NCBI GenBank assembly: GCA_963931925.1
Contig: OZ007572.1
Coordinates: forward strand, 27,053,191 to 27,117,190
DNA length: 64,000 nt
DNA from: Onchidella celtica
Taxonomy: Eukaryota; Mollusca; Gastropoda; Systellommatophora; Onchidiidae
Direction of reading: 5' to 3'
Shown here: piece by piece, positions 1 to 11,900 of the stretch
Position numbering within the stretch: the first letter of the stretch is position 1
Layout of the letters: the number at the start of each line of letters is the position of its first letter
Translations under genes and position numbers: made by a program
Notes under the pieces: model-generated
Database searches by the model: none
Seen by the model: the letters and a program-made list of their open reading frames with translations, nothing else
Told to the model about the DNA's origin: nothing

Positions 1-134
1 CATCATTTGCTTTTGCCTTTGAGAAATCTCTTTTCCATCTTGTAAAAAGAGACCAGCCTCTTCAGGCATTCGTGATTGTATGATTGTACAGATCAAAATT
101 AAAGTACACAGGGCAGTACCTGGAATAACTTACA

Positions 135-400
135 GACGAGTCATTTATGTTTTTGCTTTAACTATTCACAAAGATATGACAATTTACAGATATCAAGGAT
201 GGCGGCTATCTGGAATTTTAACATGAATTTGATCAATATGTTGTTTTATATGCATTTTATCAACTAAATAATGGTTCTATTGGATTCCTTATGTCTGAAA
301 ACATACAAAAAGACTCCTCATTTATGTTTTTGTGTCAAATATTGGCAAAGATATGACCGTTTACAGATATTTTGTCTCGGATGGCGGCCATCTTGGATTT
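135..400. repeat. Diverged two-copy tandem repeat, period about 176 bp
   Basis: The block around 139-220 recurs at about 315-400. Both copies share TCATTTATGTTTTTG, then AAAGATATGAC, TTTACAGATAT and GGATGGCGGC followed by ATCT. The copies differ by substitutions and small indels. This looks like the remnant of a satellite or dispersed repeat rather than a gene; no long open frame follows it. Confidence 0.6.
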
Positions 401-1958
401 TTGAAATTTATGGGCTTCTGGGAAAAAATTCAGCTTGGCACTATATCTAAATTCTTTTAGTATGTCCTTAACCTCATTTGTGGAAGTTTTGGTGCTTTTA
501 CCACAAAACCCACAATTAGTGTGTATTATGACACAAATCTGCCTCACTATAAGTCTAGAAGAGTCGGACTCATGACTTGACTAAGTTCATCACACAGACA
601 CAAGATTTTTATTCACTACTAGATCTAGATCCTTTTTTTTTTTTGGTACAACCTTTTTTTTTAGCTGAGTAGATAGATCTACTGATTAATAAAAACTAAA
701 TCCACCGATTCGTGAAAAATGTTGCGATGTCGATGGCCCAGTACCGACATCGATCGCGCCCCGATGAAATTTAACACACCTCTCACTGTCTAACTAACCT
801 AGGACAATCTAGTCTACACTTTAAACTAAAACGAACTTAAATATTTAGACAATACCACAAGATAAAAGCAAATAAAGAAGATTGTGGCACTCGAAATACA
901 ACGTGGGTAGATAGAAACTTTGTCTTTGTTCGCATTTCGAAAACTGGAGGAAAGCAAAGATAAACACAAAACCGGAAGGAAGTCGAACGCGATAAAAATA
1001 AAAAGTTGCCAGATATTCGCCCGCGACCCGCCAATATAACAACTACGACCCGCCGACTTGAAACCGCGGCCCGCGGTCGCGACTTCTCGCAGCCCGCCCG
1101 CGGAGCGCGAACCGCGGAAGCGGGCGAACCGCGGATTATCGCAGATCCGCGGACTTCTGACAGGCCTGATAGGTACCTTCAGTCTTCAATAAGATAATTT
1201 CCATGACATTGAATAAAAAATTCAGGATTCTATATTTTGACTGTAACATTTCAGATTGTCAGTGGACCTCTGGAAGGCGGAGACATGACAGTATCCTTCC
1301 TCAGACAGAAGGGGACATTCTTAATTCTATATTTACCCAGACATAGAGGAACTTGTTGTCCTTCACTGAACAAGAAGGACAGCAACATTAAAGAGATTTA
1401 GGAATATTGGAAGCCCCAAGAGTGGACGGGAGAGGGCGCCATTTTAAAAAAATGTCATAATGTTTAAAAAATAAACTTATAATATCTTTGTCTATGGCTT
1501 TGTTACGGTTTCTTTTCATTTGCATGCTAGTGTGTGACTGGAAATATTAGGCAAGAAGATGTAAAAGTAATAGAAAAGATTGTATTAATAAAAAAAAATT
1601 GTATGTAGGCTTCTTTTTTTTCAGGTATCTCGAGATTTACATTTACCCTCAAACAAAAACTGCTTATCATGCCTTTTTACAATTTCATAAAGCCAAATTA
1701 TTTAAATGGAGTAGAAGACATTCTTGAGAGACTATTTCAAGTACATTAAATGAAATTTAGATGCAATAAAGGTGAATTATATGAAAGTTCCTGTGCTGAT
1801 CTCAAAAGGAAACCTTTCTAACGTACTTGTACAAAATGGATTGTAACTTGTAAACCAAGAGCCTGTTGCTCTTAATTCTTGCAGATTTGAATTCAGCTTT
1901 AAATTTCCTTTCTTTTGATATATAATATGACCATATTATAGCAGTTTGAATATTTTTT
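401..1958. other. Gene-free stretch with a short GC-rich, CpG-rich patch
   Basis: No credible coding region is seen. A patch at about 1015-1165 is much richer in G, C and CpG than its surroundings and repeats the words CCGCGG and CCCGC on both strands. It could be a repeat fragment or an old regulatory island, but no linked first exon is visible. Confidence 0.4.
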
Positions 1959-2169
1959 GGGAAGGAGTTCCGTACTCGAGCGCCAAAGACCAGAAACTAA
2001 CTAAAAGAGATGATACACCCCCGGGGGCTTTCCCTGATATGTCAATCTGACTACTGTCCAGACGAACATCGGCCTACGGCCTCGATGATACAAACTGACT
2101 AGACCCTCACGTCGTTACTTATCAATCTGACAATCTGACAAAGTGGCGCTCGAGTAAGGTACTCCTCCC
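1959..2169. mobile_element. MITE family A, intact copy with 7-bp duplication
   Basis: A 211-bp element has imperfect inverted ends. The left end reads GGGAAGGAGTTCCGTACTCG and the right end, read inward, reads GGGAGGAGTACCTTACTCG; both continue into AGCGCCA. ATTTTTT flanks it on both sides (1952-1958 and 2170-2176). It has no coding capacity. A second copy lies in DALRD3 intron 1 and the central part recurs near 47.1 kb. The superfamily is not assigned. Confidence 0.75.
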
Positions 2170-2342
2170 ATTTTTTGTTTTTGGGATACTTCTCAATTAT
2201 GTTCACGGAATCTGCCACAAGCTGTCTATCCAGGCTGCAATTTGGCTAATGAACCATTACAGAGGGAGTTGGTTATTTTTTGGAATTGCGGAACATGGAT
2301 GCGCAGAAATACAGGGGACTAACGTGCACTAGAGTCATTTTC

Positions 2343-2614
2343 GGGAGGGGTAGCCTACCATTATACCATATGAGTTCAGTTACACAATTATATTTATAGC
2401 CTGGGCTGGCACATATTTCATTTTCATGTTCTGAGCGTCAAACACCAAGCAGCGCATTTATTATAAACACTTCCATCTGGAGGACTAACTTGCTGGGGGG
2501 GAGGACGATCCCCCGCTCACGGCTGCCATTAAAGTCGCATCCTTGTAGTTGTAATATCCTTATACTAGTATACTTATAGGCTTATACTTTGTAAATCATG
2601 TGGAACTCCTCCCC
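2343..2614. mobile_element. MITE family B, intact copy with 7-bp duplication
   Basis: The element starts GGGAGGGGTAGCCTACCAT and ends GTGGAACTCCTCCCC. CATTTTC lies directly on both sides (2336-2342 and 2615-2621). Two further copies are recognised by shared inner text (CACATATTTCAT, GCAGCG, GAGGACTAAC, GCTCAC) at about 33.98 kb and, reversed, at about 6.53 kb. It is non-coding, and its outer ends resemble those of family A. Confidence 0.7.
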
Positions 2615-2929
2615 CATTTTCTTCCGACAGTAATCTTACATCACACCCAATCACACTGGTGACATAAATGTCATTGGGTAATGGGCTGGGGAACTCCTTC
2701 GTTGCTCCTGCCAGAGATCAAGATCTAAATTCTAATAAAATAGACAGACTAGAGTAGCTGGTTGGGTGTGCAGCCACTTTTGTTTACTTCCGGTTGCTGG
2801 ACTTAAAAGTTGAAGTAGCAAAATCTTTTATTGGTCAGTGTGAAAGTAGGTCATCCAATGTTAATTATACTGCAGAGCCACACCCCAACAATCAGTTGTA
2901 GAACAACAATACATACAACAACACCCGAG

Positions 2930-5325
2930 CTAAATAGACACTTGCGCGGCCACTGGTCGTAAGCGCGGCCAGTGATTGGTCATAAGCGCGGCCACTAGAT
3001 CAAAACACGATTACACTGATGTTTTTCAGTCTGGTTTGTATTTATGTTTATTTCTCTTCTTGAGCATCCTTCCCAGTACGTGACAACAGGCAGAATAGGC
3101 AGTTTAGTAGGGGGATAAGGGAAGGGGAGAAAAAGAAAAGAAAGACAAAAGGAAACCATCAATACAAAACTCCACGGTACGGTAGGCCTACAGTGTATAT
3201 GACTGTGACTCATCCTTACCGAACAACGCTGTAGGTCGCCAACACGGAGACGATCTACGGAGGATGAGCACCTGACCACGCGTTGTCTTGTCTGATTCAA
3301 ATGCAACAACCGATCACGCAACAGAAGGGTAGAAGTTGACCCCCCCCCCCCCCCCCCAAAAGTGAAAAGCGATATCCCTTTGATCTTGCCGCGGCTCACC
3401 GTCTCCACCGGGTCGAGCTCGATATACTAGCGTAATTGAATCGGGCCAGTCAGGAAAATCAAGTTATACGATTTTTTTTTTGTGTGCTGTTGTCGGCATT
3501 CCCAATGATATCGGCAAAAGAATGTCGATATCGCCATAAACATCAACTTTAACAGAAATGGGACATTGGGGAAGGGATAGAAACTTCGACTTTAACGAGA
3601 TCACGTTAAGCGACTTTAAGCTTTGAAGGGTCTGACTGCAATTTCAAAGTCTAATCCATTTCCCGATGACCTCGCATTAAACGGACCTCGCTGCAGTCGA
3701 CATTGCATAACTCGATTTTAACATCGACTAATTCATGAAATCGACGTAAGCATTTTTCTAAGGTATCTCTGTATAAACTGTTTCACTTTGCACTTGCGGG
3801 TGACTTTTTTGGAAGGGGATGGGGTATTTTTGTTTGTATGAGGTGTTTGCCTGGGATTGTTCTTAAAAAAAATGTAATGTCTTGCTCTTCATTGTCTCTG
3901 TGTGGATGTATCAATTAGTCCCGAGAAATAGTGCCAGTAGCGTTACTTTGTACTCCACAATCATACAACGATGGAAATCGTCAGCAACAATTTTCTGCCA
4001 TTTCCCTTGTTTTTTCAATAGCATCAGTTGGTTTAATTTTTCATGTTAATGCCAGTTCTCCCACGATCTTCGCACGACGGATGCACAAGTACGAATTGTG
4101 GCGTAAACAGGTGGAGAGTTGTGGAAGACAAAACATTTGGACACCGCAGACAACCAACACTTTAGGTGGCTTAATTTCAACTACTAAACTACTAGGCTAA
4201 ACATCTTTCCTCCCTCCCCCTAAAAGAAACGAGACATCCCTTTGATCTCGCCGTGGACATTCGGCGCCCGCCAGTCCGTCTCGTGGGAAAATGGTTGAAT
4301 TCACGGAGCCTCTTCAGCAAACGCGGGCGCTTTCGCGTGAGCTGCCCATTGCGTAACCCGGTATCGCGTATCCAAGCCTAGCGCGAGTGGCGTGCTTGTC
4401 ACACATTTCAGTGTTTTACCTCCTGTAATGCAATAGGCGTATTCGGGATCAAATTTCTACAAGGCTGGGCACGATGATTATGCTAACGCCATTTGCTCAG
4501 GTCGGTCAAGATAATCGAGATATACGTTTTTCTACCTATCGGTCTTCATAATGACATGGACAAATGAGTTAAGTCTGATATGTCGATGTCGACCTAAACG
4601 TTAGTTTTGCACAGAAATGAGACAATAGGGAAGGGATCAAGTAACAACATCGACCTAGAGGAAGATCATGTTATCGGACTTAAGTGTACATGGCTCATTC
4701 ATTTCTACTGAGTGGACAATATGTTTCACTTGTTGCTTCCATTCGTCATGTTTTGGTTTGACGGCCCTGTTGTATAAATGCTTCGTATTGAGCCAAGAGT
4801 TTTAAATCAGCCCCTTTCTCCGATCCCCCCGATCCCAACTTTCTGGTGATAATCCATGCTGGCCGCACCCGCAACCATCAGAAAGTCATCAAAGCCCCAA
4901 CGCGGCCACCAGTGGCCGCACTCCAGACAAGGATAAACATTGTTGGTCCTGGGCGCGGCCACTCATATAATTTTTTTAGAAGGCGTTTTTTTCTACTTTT
5001 TCAAACTTCAAACAACTGATTGATCTCTTTACGACTCCCTAGCCACCAAAATAGGCGTCGTCAATTCACGAGAAGGTGACAGGATCATTTCTGGTAGACT
5101 TACCTTGAGATCGTAAGAAAATTGTTTCCTGCTCGAAAATCTCCAGTCACGCATTGTGGCCAGAAAATAAACAGGGATCGGCCACTCACATACAAAAACG
5201 CCTTTTAACGAAATATTGCAACGGAATGGGATGACTGCAAGCCAAAGTTGACAATAATTAGGAAGTGAAAGACGATTTCATTTTTTGGCCGCGCTCGTGA
5301 CCTGGCCGCACTGGGGGCCTACCAC
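2930..5325. repeat. GCGCGGCC-bounded block with internal diverged duplication
   Basis: Three close copies of GCGCGGCCA sit at 2944-2995. Similar words recur at about 4900-4965, and in inverted orientation at 5287-5315. Inside, about 3360-3790 and about 4215-4740 are diverged direct copies: both have ATCCCTTTGATCT, GGGAAGGGAT, many ATCGAC words and TGTTTCACTT in the same order. This may be a decayed DNA transposon of about 2.4 kb with subterminal repeats, but no transposase is visible. Confidence 0.35.
3341..3357. repeat. Poly-C run
   Basis: An uninterrupted C homopolymer lies at the left edge of the first duplicated unit. Its length is prone to sequencing error. Confidence 0.8.
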
Positions 5326-5715
5326 CATAGTCACTATAGATCTCGTTGAGTCGTTCTATTTCGTTAAGACTTCACTCCAATGTCACTGCATTTGTAAATG
5401 ATTCTGCCCCATCAAATAAACGACATTCCTTCATTCCTTATCTTGCGGTGACTATCTATAACATCCAAACACTACAGTAACAGCAGTACAGTCGTAAGTA
5501 CCTTTAGATTTCTTTTTTCTAGCAAGATTTGCAAGGGATCTGCGACGGCTCAGTGGGTGAACGAACGGAAGTCGTTTTACATCATGACTTTATGTGCTGG
5601 TTACCTTGTAAAAGTATGATCGGAACAAAGTTCCATCAGAGAGTACTCTCTGGTTCCATTCACTGCTCCGGTAAAACTTTTACTGATACCTGTGTTTCCG
5701 GTGTAAACAATCAAG

Positions 5716-5904
5716 ATGGAAAGCAATATTTTGGATAAGATAGTGGCTCGGCTGGAGTCTAAACTTTCCCTGTCCATCTCTCAGATGGATGTGGCAAAAA
5801 GTCAGAAAATTATTAGGATTTGTAAGAAAATGAGAGATTTGAGATGTGGAGACCTTGTCTTGCCAGCGGGTTGTATCGTCCTGGGAGAAGAGCAACAAAA
5901 CAAA
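5716..5904 (+). CDS. DALRD3: DALRD3 exon 1
   Basis: Codes residues 1-63, starting MESNILDKIV and ending LGEEQQNK. The donor is AAA|GTGAGT, phase 0. An in-frame TAA at 5704-5706 and a good Kozak context fix the start. Confidence 0.88.
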
Positions 5905-8900
5905 GTGAGTCGATCGATCAGGCGGAGACAGTTACAAAATTATCAGAATACCCCCGCCTTGTAACCAAGATTTAAACTGAGTTTGTTTGTTTGTTTGTTT
6001 TTCAAACGAACGTGACAGACTATATTAGAACTTCAGTTATGTTTAGATTTTGTTGTCATAGTTAGAGCATGTGTACTACCTACCTGCACTATCCTAGTTG
6101 AAGACCATTCAGGGGGAGGAGTAGGCTACCTTACTCGAGCGCCACTTTCACTGTTATCAATTTAAACACATGGAATGGTCAGATGGACCTGGGGGCGTGG
6201 GGGTCTAGTCAGTTTGTATCAATGGGCGGTAGTCAGATTGACTAATCAGGCGAAAAGGGGCTGGGGTAGTTGTGTTTAGTTAGTTTCTGGTCTTTGGCGC
6301 TCGAATACGGAACTCCTTCCCGTTCAGGATGATGTCAATCTCTTGACTTAGTTTGCTTCACCACTACCAGTTTCAATTGATTTTGTAAATTAAATTATAA
6401 ACCCGTACGGTTAAAAGATAGGGGGGGGGGGGCATTTAGAATTGCATTGTGGAGCCATATTTATGGTCATCAATAGCTTCAAACTTACTGAGGGATGGAG
6501 AGGAAGAAGTGCAACTGAAAGACCAGGGGGAGTTCTATTGGAGTCACAAAATAGGGACACTACAACTACGAGGACGTGACCTTAGAGGGGAGGGCGGTAG
6601 CAGAGCCCAAGTGAGTTAGTCCTTAGATGGATTTTTTTATAGTGAATGTGCATCCCGGTGATTAACAATCAGAAAATGAAAAGGTTCAAGCTGTGTAATT
6701 CATATGGTACTCCATCAGAAAGACTACACCTTCTGAACTTCTCTTTTGTGAGTGAAAATATATGATATTATAAAATAATGTGTTACCTAAAGAAAATATT
6801 TTAAGACCTGGTAATTAAGTTGTAATTTCAGCTTGGTCCTCAAATACACGGAGATGACATTTTAGCATGGAAGGTCAGAATTTATATAATTTGTCATTTT
6901 TTGTGTAACTTCCCACAAAAAAATACAAGGTAATGAATCTGAGTTCTCCTTGACACTTGAATCCTTTGAAACCAGAAAATTTTGATATTGAACTTTCATG
7001 AATTTGATTCAGTGATTCAGTGGTCTTACGATGACCTTTCAAGTATTAATAGTACATATTTCTGCATTCATGACCATTCATTAAAGACAAACCATTATAC
7101 GATTTGTATCATGAGATTGTACGTACAAACACAACAGATACATTTAAAGATCATGAGAAGGTTGTACAATACTTATTATATCATAATAGTCATATTTTAT
7201 CTCCATCCTCCATGTTACAGCTTTTGGAGAGTCTTATTCAATTCTGTAAAGATGACAGTGGGCATGCTTATTATGTCTCGAAAATAGCAAAAGACAAGCA
7301 TAGTTTACTGGCATTCTACCTTGACAGGGGCAAGTTTTGCAAAGCTGTATTTAAAGAGGTTTGTATTGACCCAGCAAGACACCTACATATTATTCAGAGA
7401 CTCATAACAATTGAAAACATTAATTAACTATATCATTTACCTGGATCTCAAACATGTTGCATGGAATGGGCTTTCAGTGAAGGTGCCAATGGAGCTTTTT
7501 ATGAGACATATCAAGTCACCTGCTTCATGAGAGTTTCAGTATTTGCATATTATATTTTTACCGATAAAATGAATAATTGCCATTACCCTAAAGATCAGCG
7601 GGTGGAGCAATTTACATTATGAAAGAGTGATTCCATATTCAGAACAACCACATGGAATTGGAACCCATGTTCCAAACTGGTTTCACGTAGGCAATTTCAT
7701 GTCTTCAGGTGTAAGCTTTGAAAATTTATGTTGGAAATAATACACAACTTCAGTTATCACACTTTTCCTACCAGGACCAAAACATACATTTAAATGAAAA
7801 CCCACCCACTACCAAGCTGCCACCACACTAATGATTAAGGAACTCTATGTGACTCAGATTCAGCTAATTGTTCTTGGCTTGAACTGCATTTTCTCATCAG
7901 CTAGTGTCTTATTTAAATGGCATTATAAAGGGAATTTCTCTTAATCCCTTTGATTGCAATCGATTTTATATGGAAGTTTGTAAAGTTTGTAAGCATCATT
8001 GAAGGATTTCAAGTGTTATGCTTTATTTCTTTTAATGGTAGATTAAAAGAAGCAACATATGAAAACATTTATTAAGAAGAAATTACTACTTATTGAATTG
8101 GGAATACAAGTGTCAAATTTGAATACCACCATACATCAAGTTGCTGGTAATGTCTGTTTGTTCTGTCTCAGTAGAATATTCCATTTTCATGAAAACTGTT
8201 TCTTGCATTTCCTAGATTCAAGAAAGGAAGAGTCAGTATGGTCATGCCTTTGTTCCAGAAGGAAAATCAGTTTATATCAGCTGTGTCCCAGAGAGATGTT
8301 TCAGCGATGGAACCTCACTGACTGATCTTAGAGTTAGAGTTGTATTCTGCCATGTGAGAAAACTGCTGCATGCAAGAGGGTAACTTTTGATATTTCAGTG
8401 AAAATTGATTACTTTTAGTTTCATCATAATCATCAGTTCCTGAATCAGTGCAGTCTCCTGGTGGTGACAGAAATTTTAGTGTGAGGGATCCCAGGTTTGA
8501 ATCCCACATGGGATGAGGTCCAACCTATTTGATTTCTCAAGATGCTTTTTAAGGACTTTTAACACTAGTATGTTGCCCAAACCTTATCTCTGATTATATA
8601 CGTTCTCTTAAAATAAAACTACAGTAAAACTAACAATAAACGACTAGACGTGAATGAAAACAACAACAAGAAAAACATGCATTCAGTCTTTCTGCAAAGT
8701 AAGGTGTGTATTATGTAAGCTAGCTTTCAGAATATCTGTGATCTGTCAATATATACTAAACATACGAGATAAAAAAAATTCTTACCACTGCCATAGCAAA
8801 AAACTTAGTAAAGACCATTATAAAAATATTTTTTTGTGACAGGACTATGACTGAGAATTTATCTAAATAATGCAGTCAGTGAACTGCAAGTATTGCAGAG

Positions 8901-11900
8901 TCTAGTAAATCATCATTATCAATATCATTCATGGTGTATTTAGTTTTCATATATATGGGAATTGTCCTCCCCAGGACTTCAGCCCTATCGAGGTTTTCAC
9001 CTGCCCTCAGCCATGTATCTCATGATGTGTTCATAAAAATATGAAATGTACAAGTTTACAGCTAGGTTCAAGATTGTTGCACGGTTTCTTCCATTTTCAG
9101 CCGTATGAAGATTTCCTAGTTCCTATCTATAAGTTTTCACATAATTTGTTTTATTAAACAGTAAACAACTACTCCATAGCAATGTCATTTTTTTTTTTTC
9201 CTTCATCAATGATATCCATGTGAGTACACCAGCTATGAATGTTGCTGACACAAGTCCTTCATTCTTTCAGAATCAGTGTACATTCCAAAGCTCTGTCAGA
9301 TGATCTAGGAGATCTGTTGATTAACAGAGAAACAGCAGCTGAGGAACAAGCTGTGAAACTTTTTGAAACCGCTGCACGTGAAAGCAGCTCAGCTCTTGAA
9401 AAAAACTACATAGACAAAGCAAAACACCTCTCTCTGAAGCAGAACACTCAGAGTCTAGATCACTGCAAAGATCAGCTCAATTCAGACAGTGGCAAAAGGA
9501 TCTCAGGGAAGGAGGTGCATTCTGTTAGCCCTGAATGTGTATCTATGGACCGTGCTGAATTAGACTTACAAATGATTATTAAGGAGAGAGGTTTATTCTG
9601 GGGAAAGAATGGTTTTGATAAGAATCTTCATAAAATTACAGGTACGGTATCTGTAGTACTTAATCCTAGTTATTTAGGTGATTGGCGGTTTACTTAACAC
9701 CCTCTAAATTCTTAAATTAATTAACAAGCATAATTAACCCCTGGCTTTGCCTGGGATCAACCTGTTTCCATACTTTTCTCTCCCTCTCTGCCTCTGTAAA
9801 AATCTCACTATTGAAAATAGAAGTGCTTCAAGTATCTAAATTTTATGTCAGTGAAATGCTTTACAGTATAAACTTGCTTGTGTGCTATTTAAGAATGATA
9901 TTTCATTTCTTCCCCTCTTAATCGTATTTGTTGCTGAATTGTGGTGGACACTTTTAAAATCAGTAATTTCCTCTTCTTATCCTATATACCAGAGGTGGGC
10001 AAACATGTATAATGCAAGAGCCACATACAATGAACTTCAGATGTTCAAGAGCTACAAGATATCAACAGAATTTACACACATGGTTTTATCGTTACAAATA
10101 TACCTTGTAAATACATGTATGCAACAATATTTACTCATGTATGCAGTTTTTTTCACTGTTCATTTGTATTATGTTTCAATAATGGTAGAGTACAGATATA
10201 CATCAAATGTTTTCAAAATCTTGATTGACGATTGTTTTAACTACACCGGACGTATTAAATATAGTAATGAACTGCGAGAACATTTAAGAAAACATGCGAA
10301 TTTGCATTTCAGTGACAAAATTTGACTGCCAAAAATAAAAGGGTTAATGATATTTATTTGTCTTAGTAAATGTCTGGTCAAAACAGGTTATTATTTTCAC
10401 GAGCCACATATATTGAAAGTCAAAGCGCAACTTATGACTCACGAGCGATGGTTTGGCCACCCCTGCATGTATATACTTTTGGCATTATTGCAGAATGTTA
10501 ACAGATGCTTTGTTTTGGAGATAAATATGAACATGATGACATGTTTTCTTTAATTACAGTAAATGAGTATTCTAGGGTCTCACTAAAGGGGGTATCATAC
10601 GAAGCCCAGAACAGCACAGTCAGCTTCTGGCAGTCAAGAAGTGCACACCATAATTTCCTATGTTTTCTTAGAAAATCTGGGAAAACCCTCTCATTCTTAG
10701 CCTGGTCAGACACAGTCAGCTTCTGCCCCTTTTTTTTTTTTGCGTGTCCACTATGTTGGCAGCAATTGGCTGTGAGATTCTGAGCTTAGTATGGTATCCT
10801 CCTTAAACAGATAAAAAGATACTCATTATTATCCTGTTACAGTGGTGTCAGATGGTAAAGCAACAAAACTACTGCAAGACGTGGCCAAACTTGCCCACAG
10901 ACTCCAAACAGAGTCAGATTTGCAGGTAATGTCTGTTCCAATGCCAGTGTTGTCATCAGTGATTCAAACATATGCTAACATCAGCTGCTGATTTGTAATG
11001 CTACCAATACAAACTATGGTCAGTTTACAAAGTTTTTGGTGAAACAGTAATACCAATAGCATTATGATGAGATCACAGCATATCTCATGGTTGGAACTCT
11101 AATGTATTTTTAGGTATGATTGCTATTTTAATTATCACTTTTTCAAACACAATCATATCAAGCGTTAGCAACCAGAATGTTTTATGTCCAAAATAGTCGA
11201 ACTGAGAAAAATGAGTTTCAGATTTGTAATTTTAATGAAAATTCAAATAATTGCAATAATTTCAACACTGTGACATGAGTAGTTATGTTAGATTATGAAA
11301 TAAGTCACACATCTTGTGTCTTAGGGTTAAAACAGACCAAGGTTGGTGTAGGCACCAGACCTGTGGCTCCCTGCCCATAAATTTTGCTTCACTCTAACAC
11401 AGTAGGCACTGCCCACACCGCAACCCATTGTTCTGTTTCACCCATGAGCTATCTACAGGCATTCAAGAGCGATGAATAAAAATGTACAATGACATATCAA
11501 GTGTAACACACCCACTGACATTACCTCTGTTATTATTTTCTTTTTTTTTTCGAATTTTTCTTATTTGTAAAAAATTATTTATACACATATTTAATTGTGA
11601 AATAGGTAATGGAAGGTTGCTTGCATCTTGTGCCACAACACCTGTCGTTCAGACAGCAGCAGATTCAGTTGACTTTAGATGCCATATCTCATATAAACAT
11701 ACACCAGGTAAGTTAACGCCAGCAGCTTTGTCTGACATAGATAGACAGCAAATAAATTAATACCAGCAACCTCATATGACCAAGACATGCAAAAATGAAC
11801 TCACTCATAATTGGCTATGAAAATCTTGCGACTCTTTGCTTTGGACCTTCATGCGTGTTTGGCCTGCTCTTCTCAATTTTCAACTGCCAAGGTATCTGTA

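Noticed and set aside
9882..10325. 147-codon frame in DALRD3 intron 5
   Set aside because: It crosses the left end of the hAT MITE and has no transposase motif.
11482..11760. Frame reading GNGRLLASCATTP over exon 7
   Set aside because: The +1 frame from the AAATAG acceptor gives the family pattern and the right phase; this one does not.
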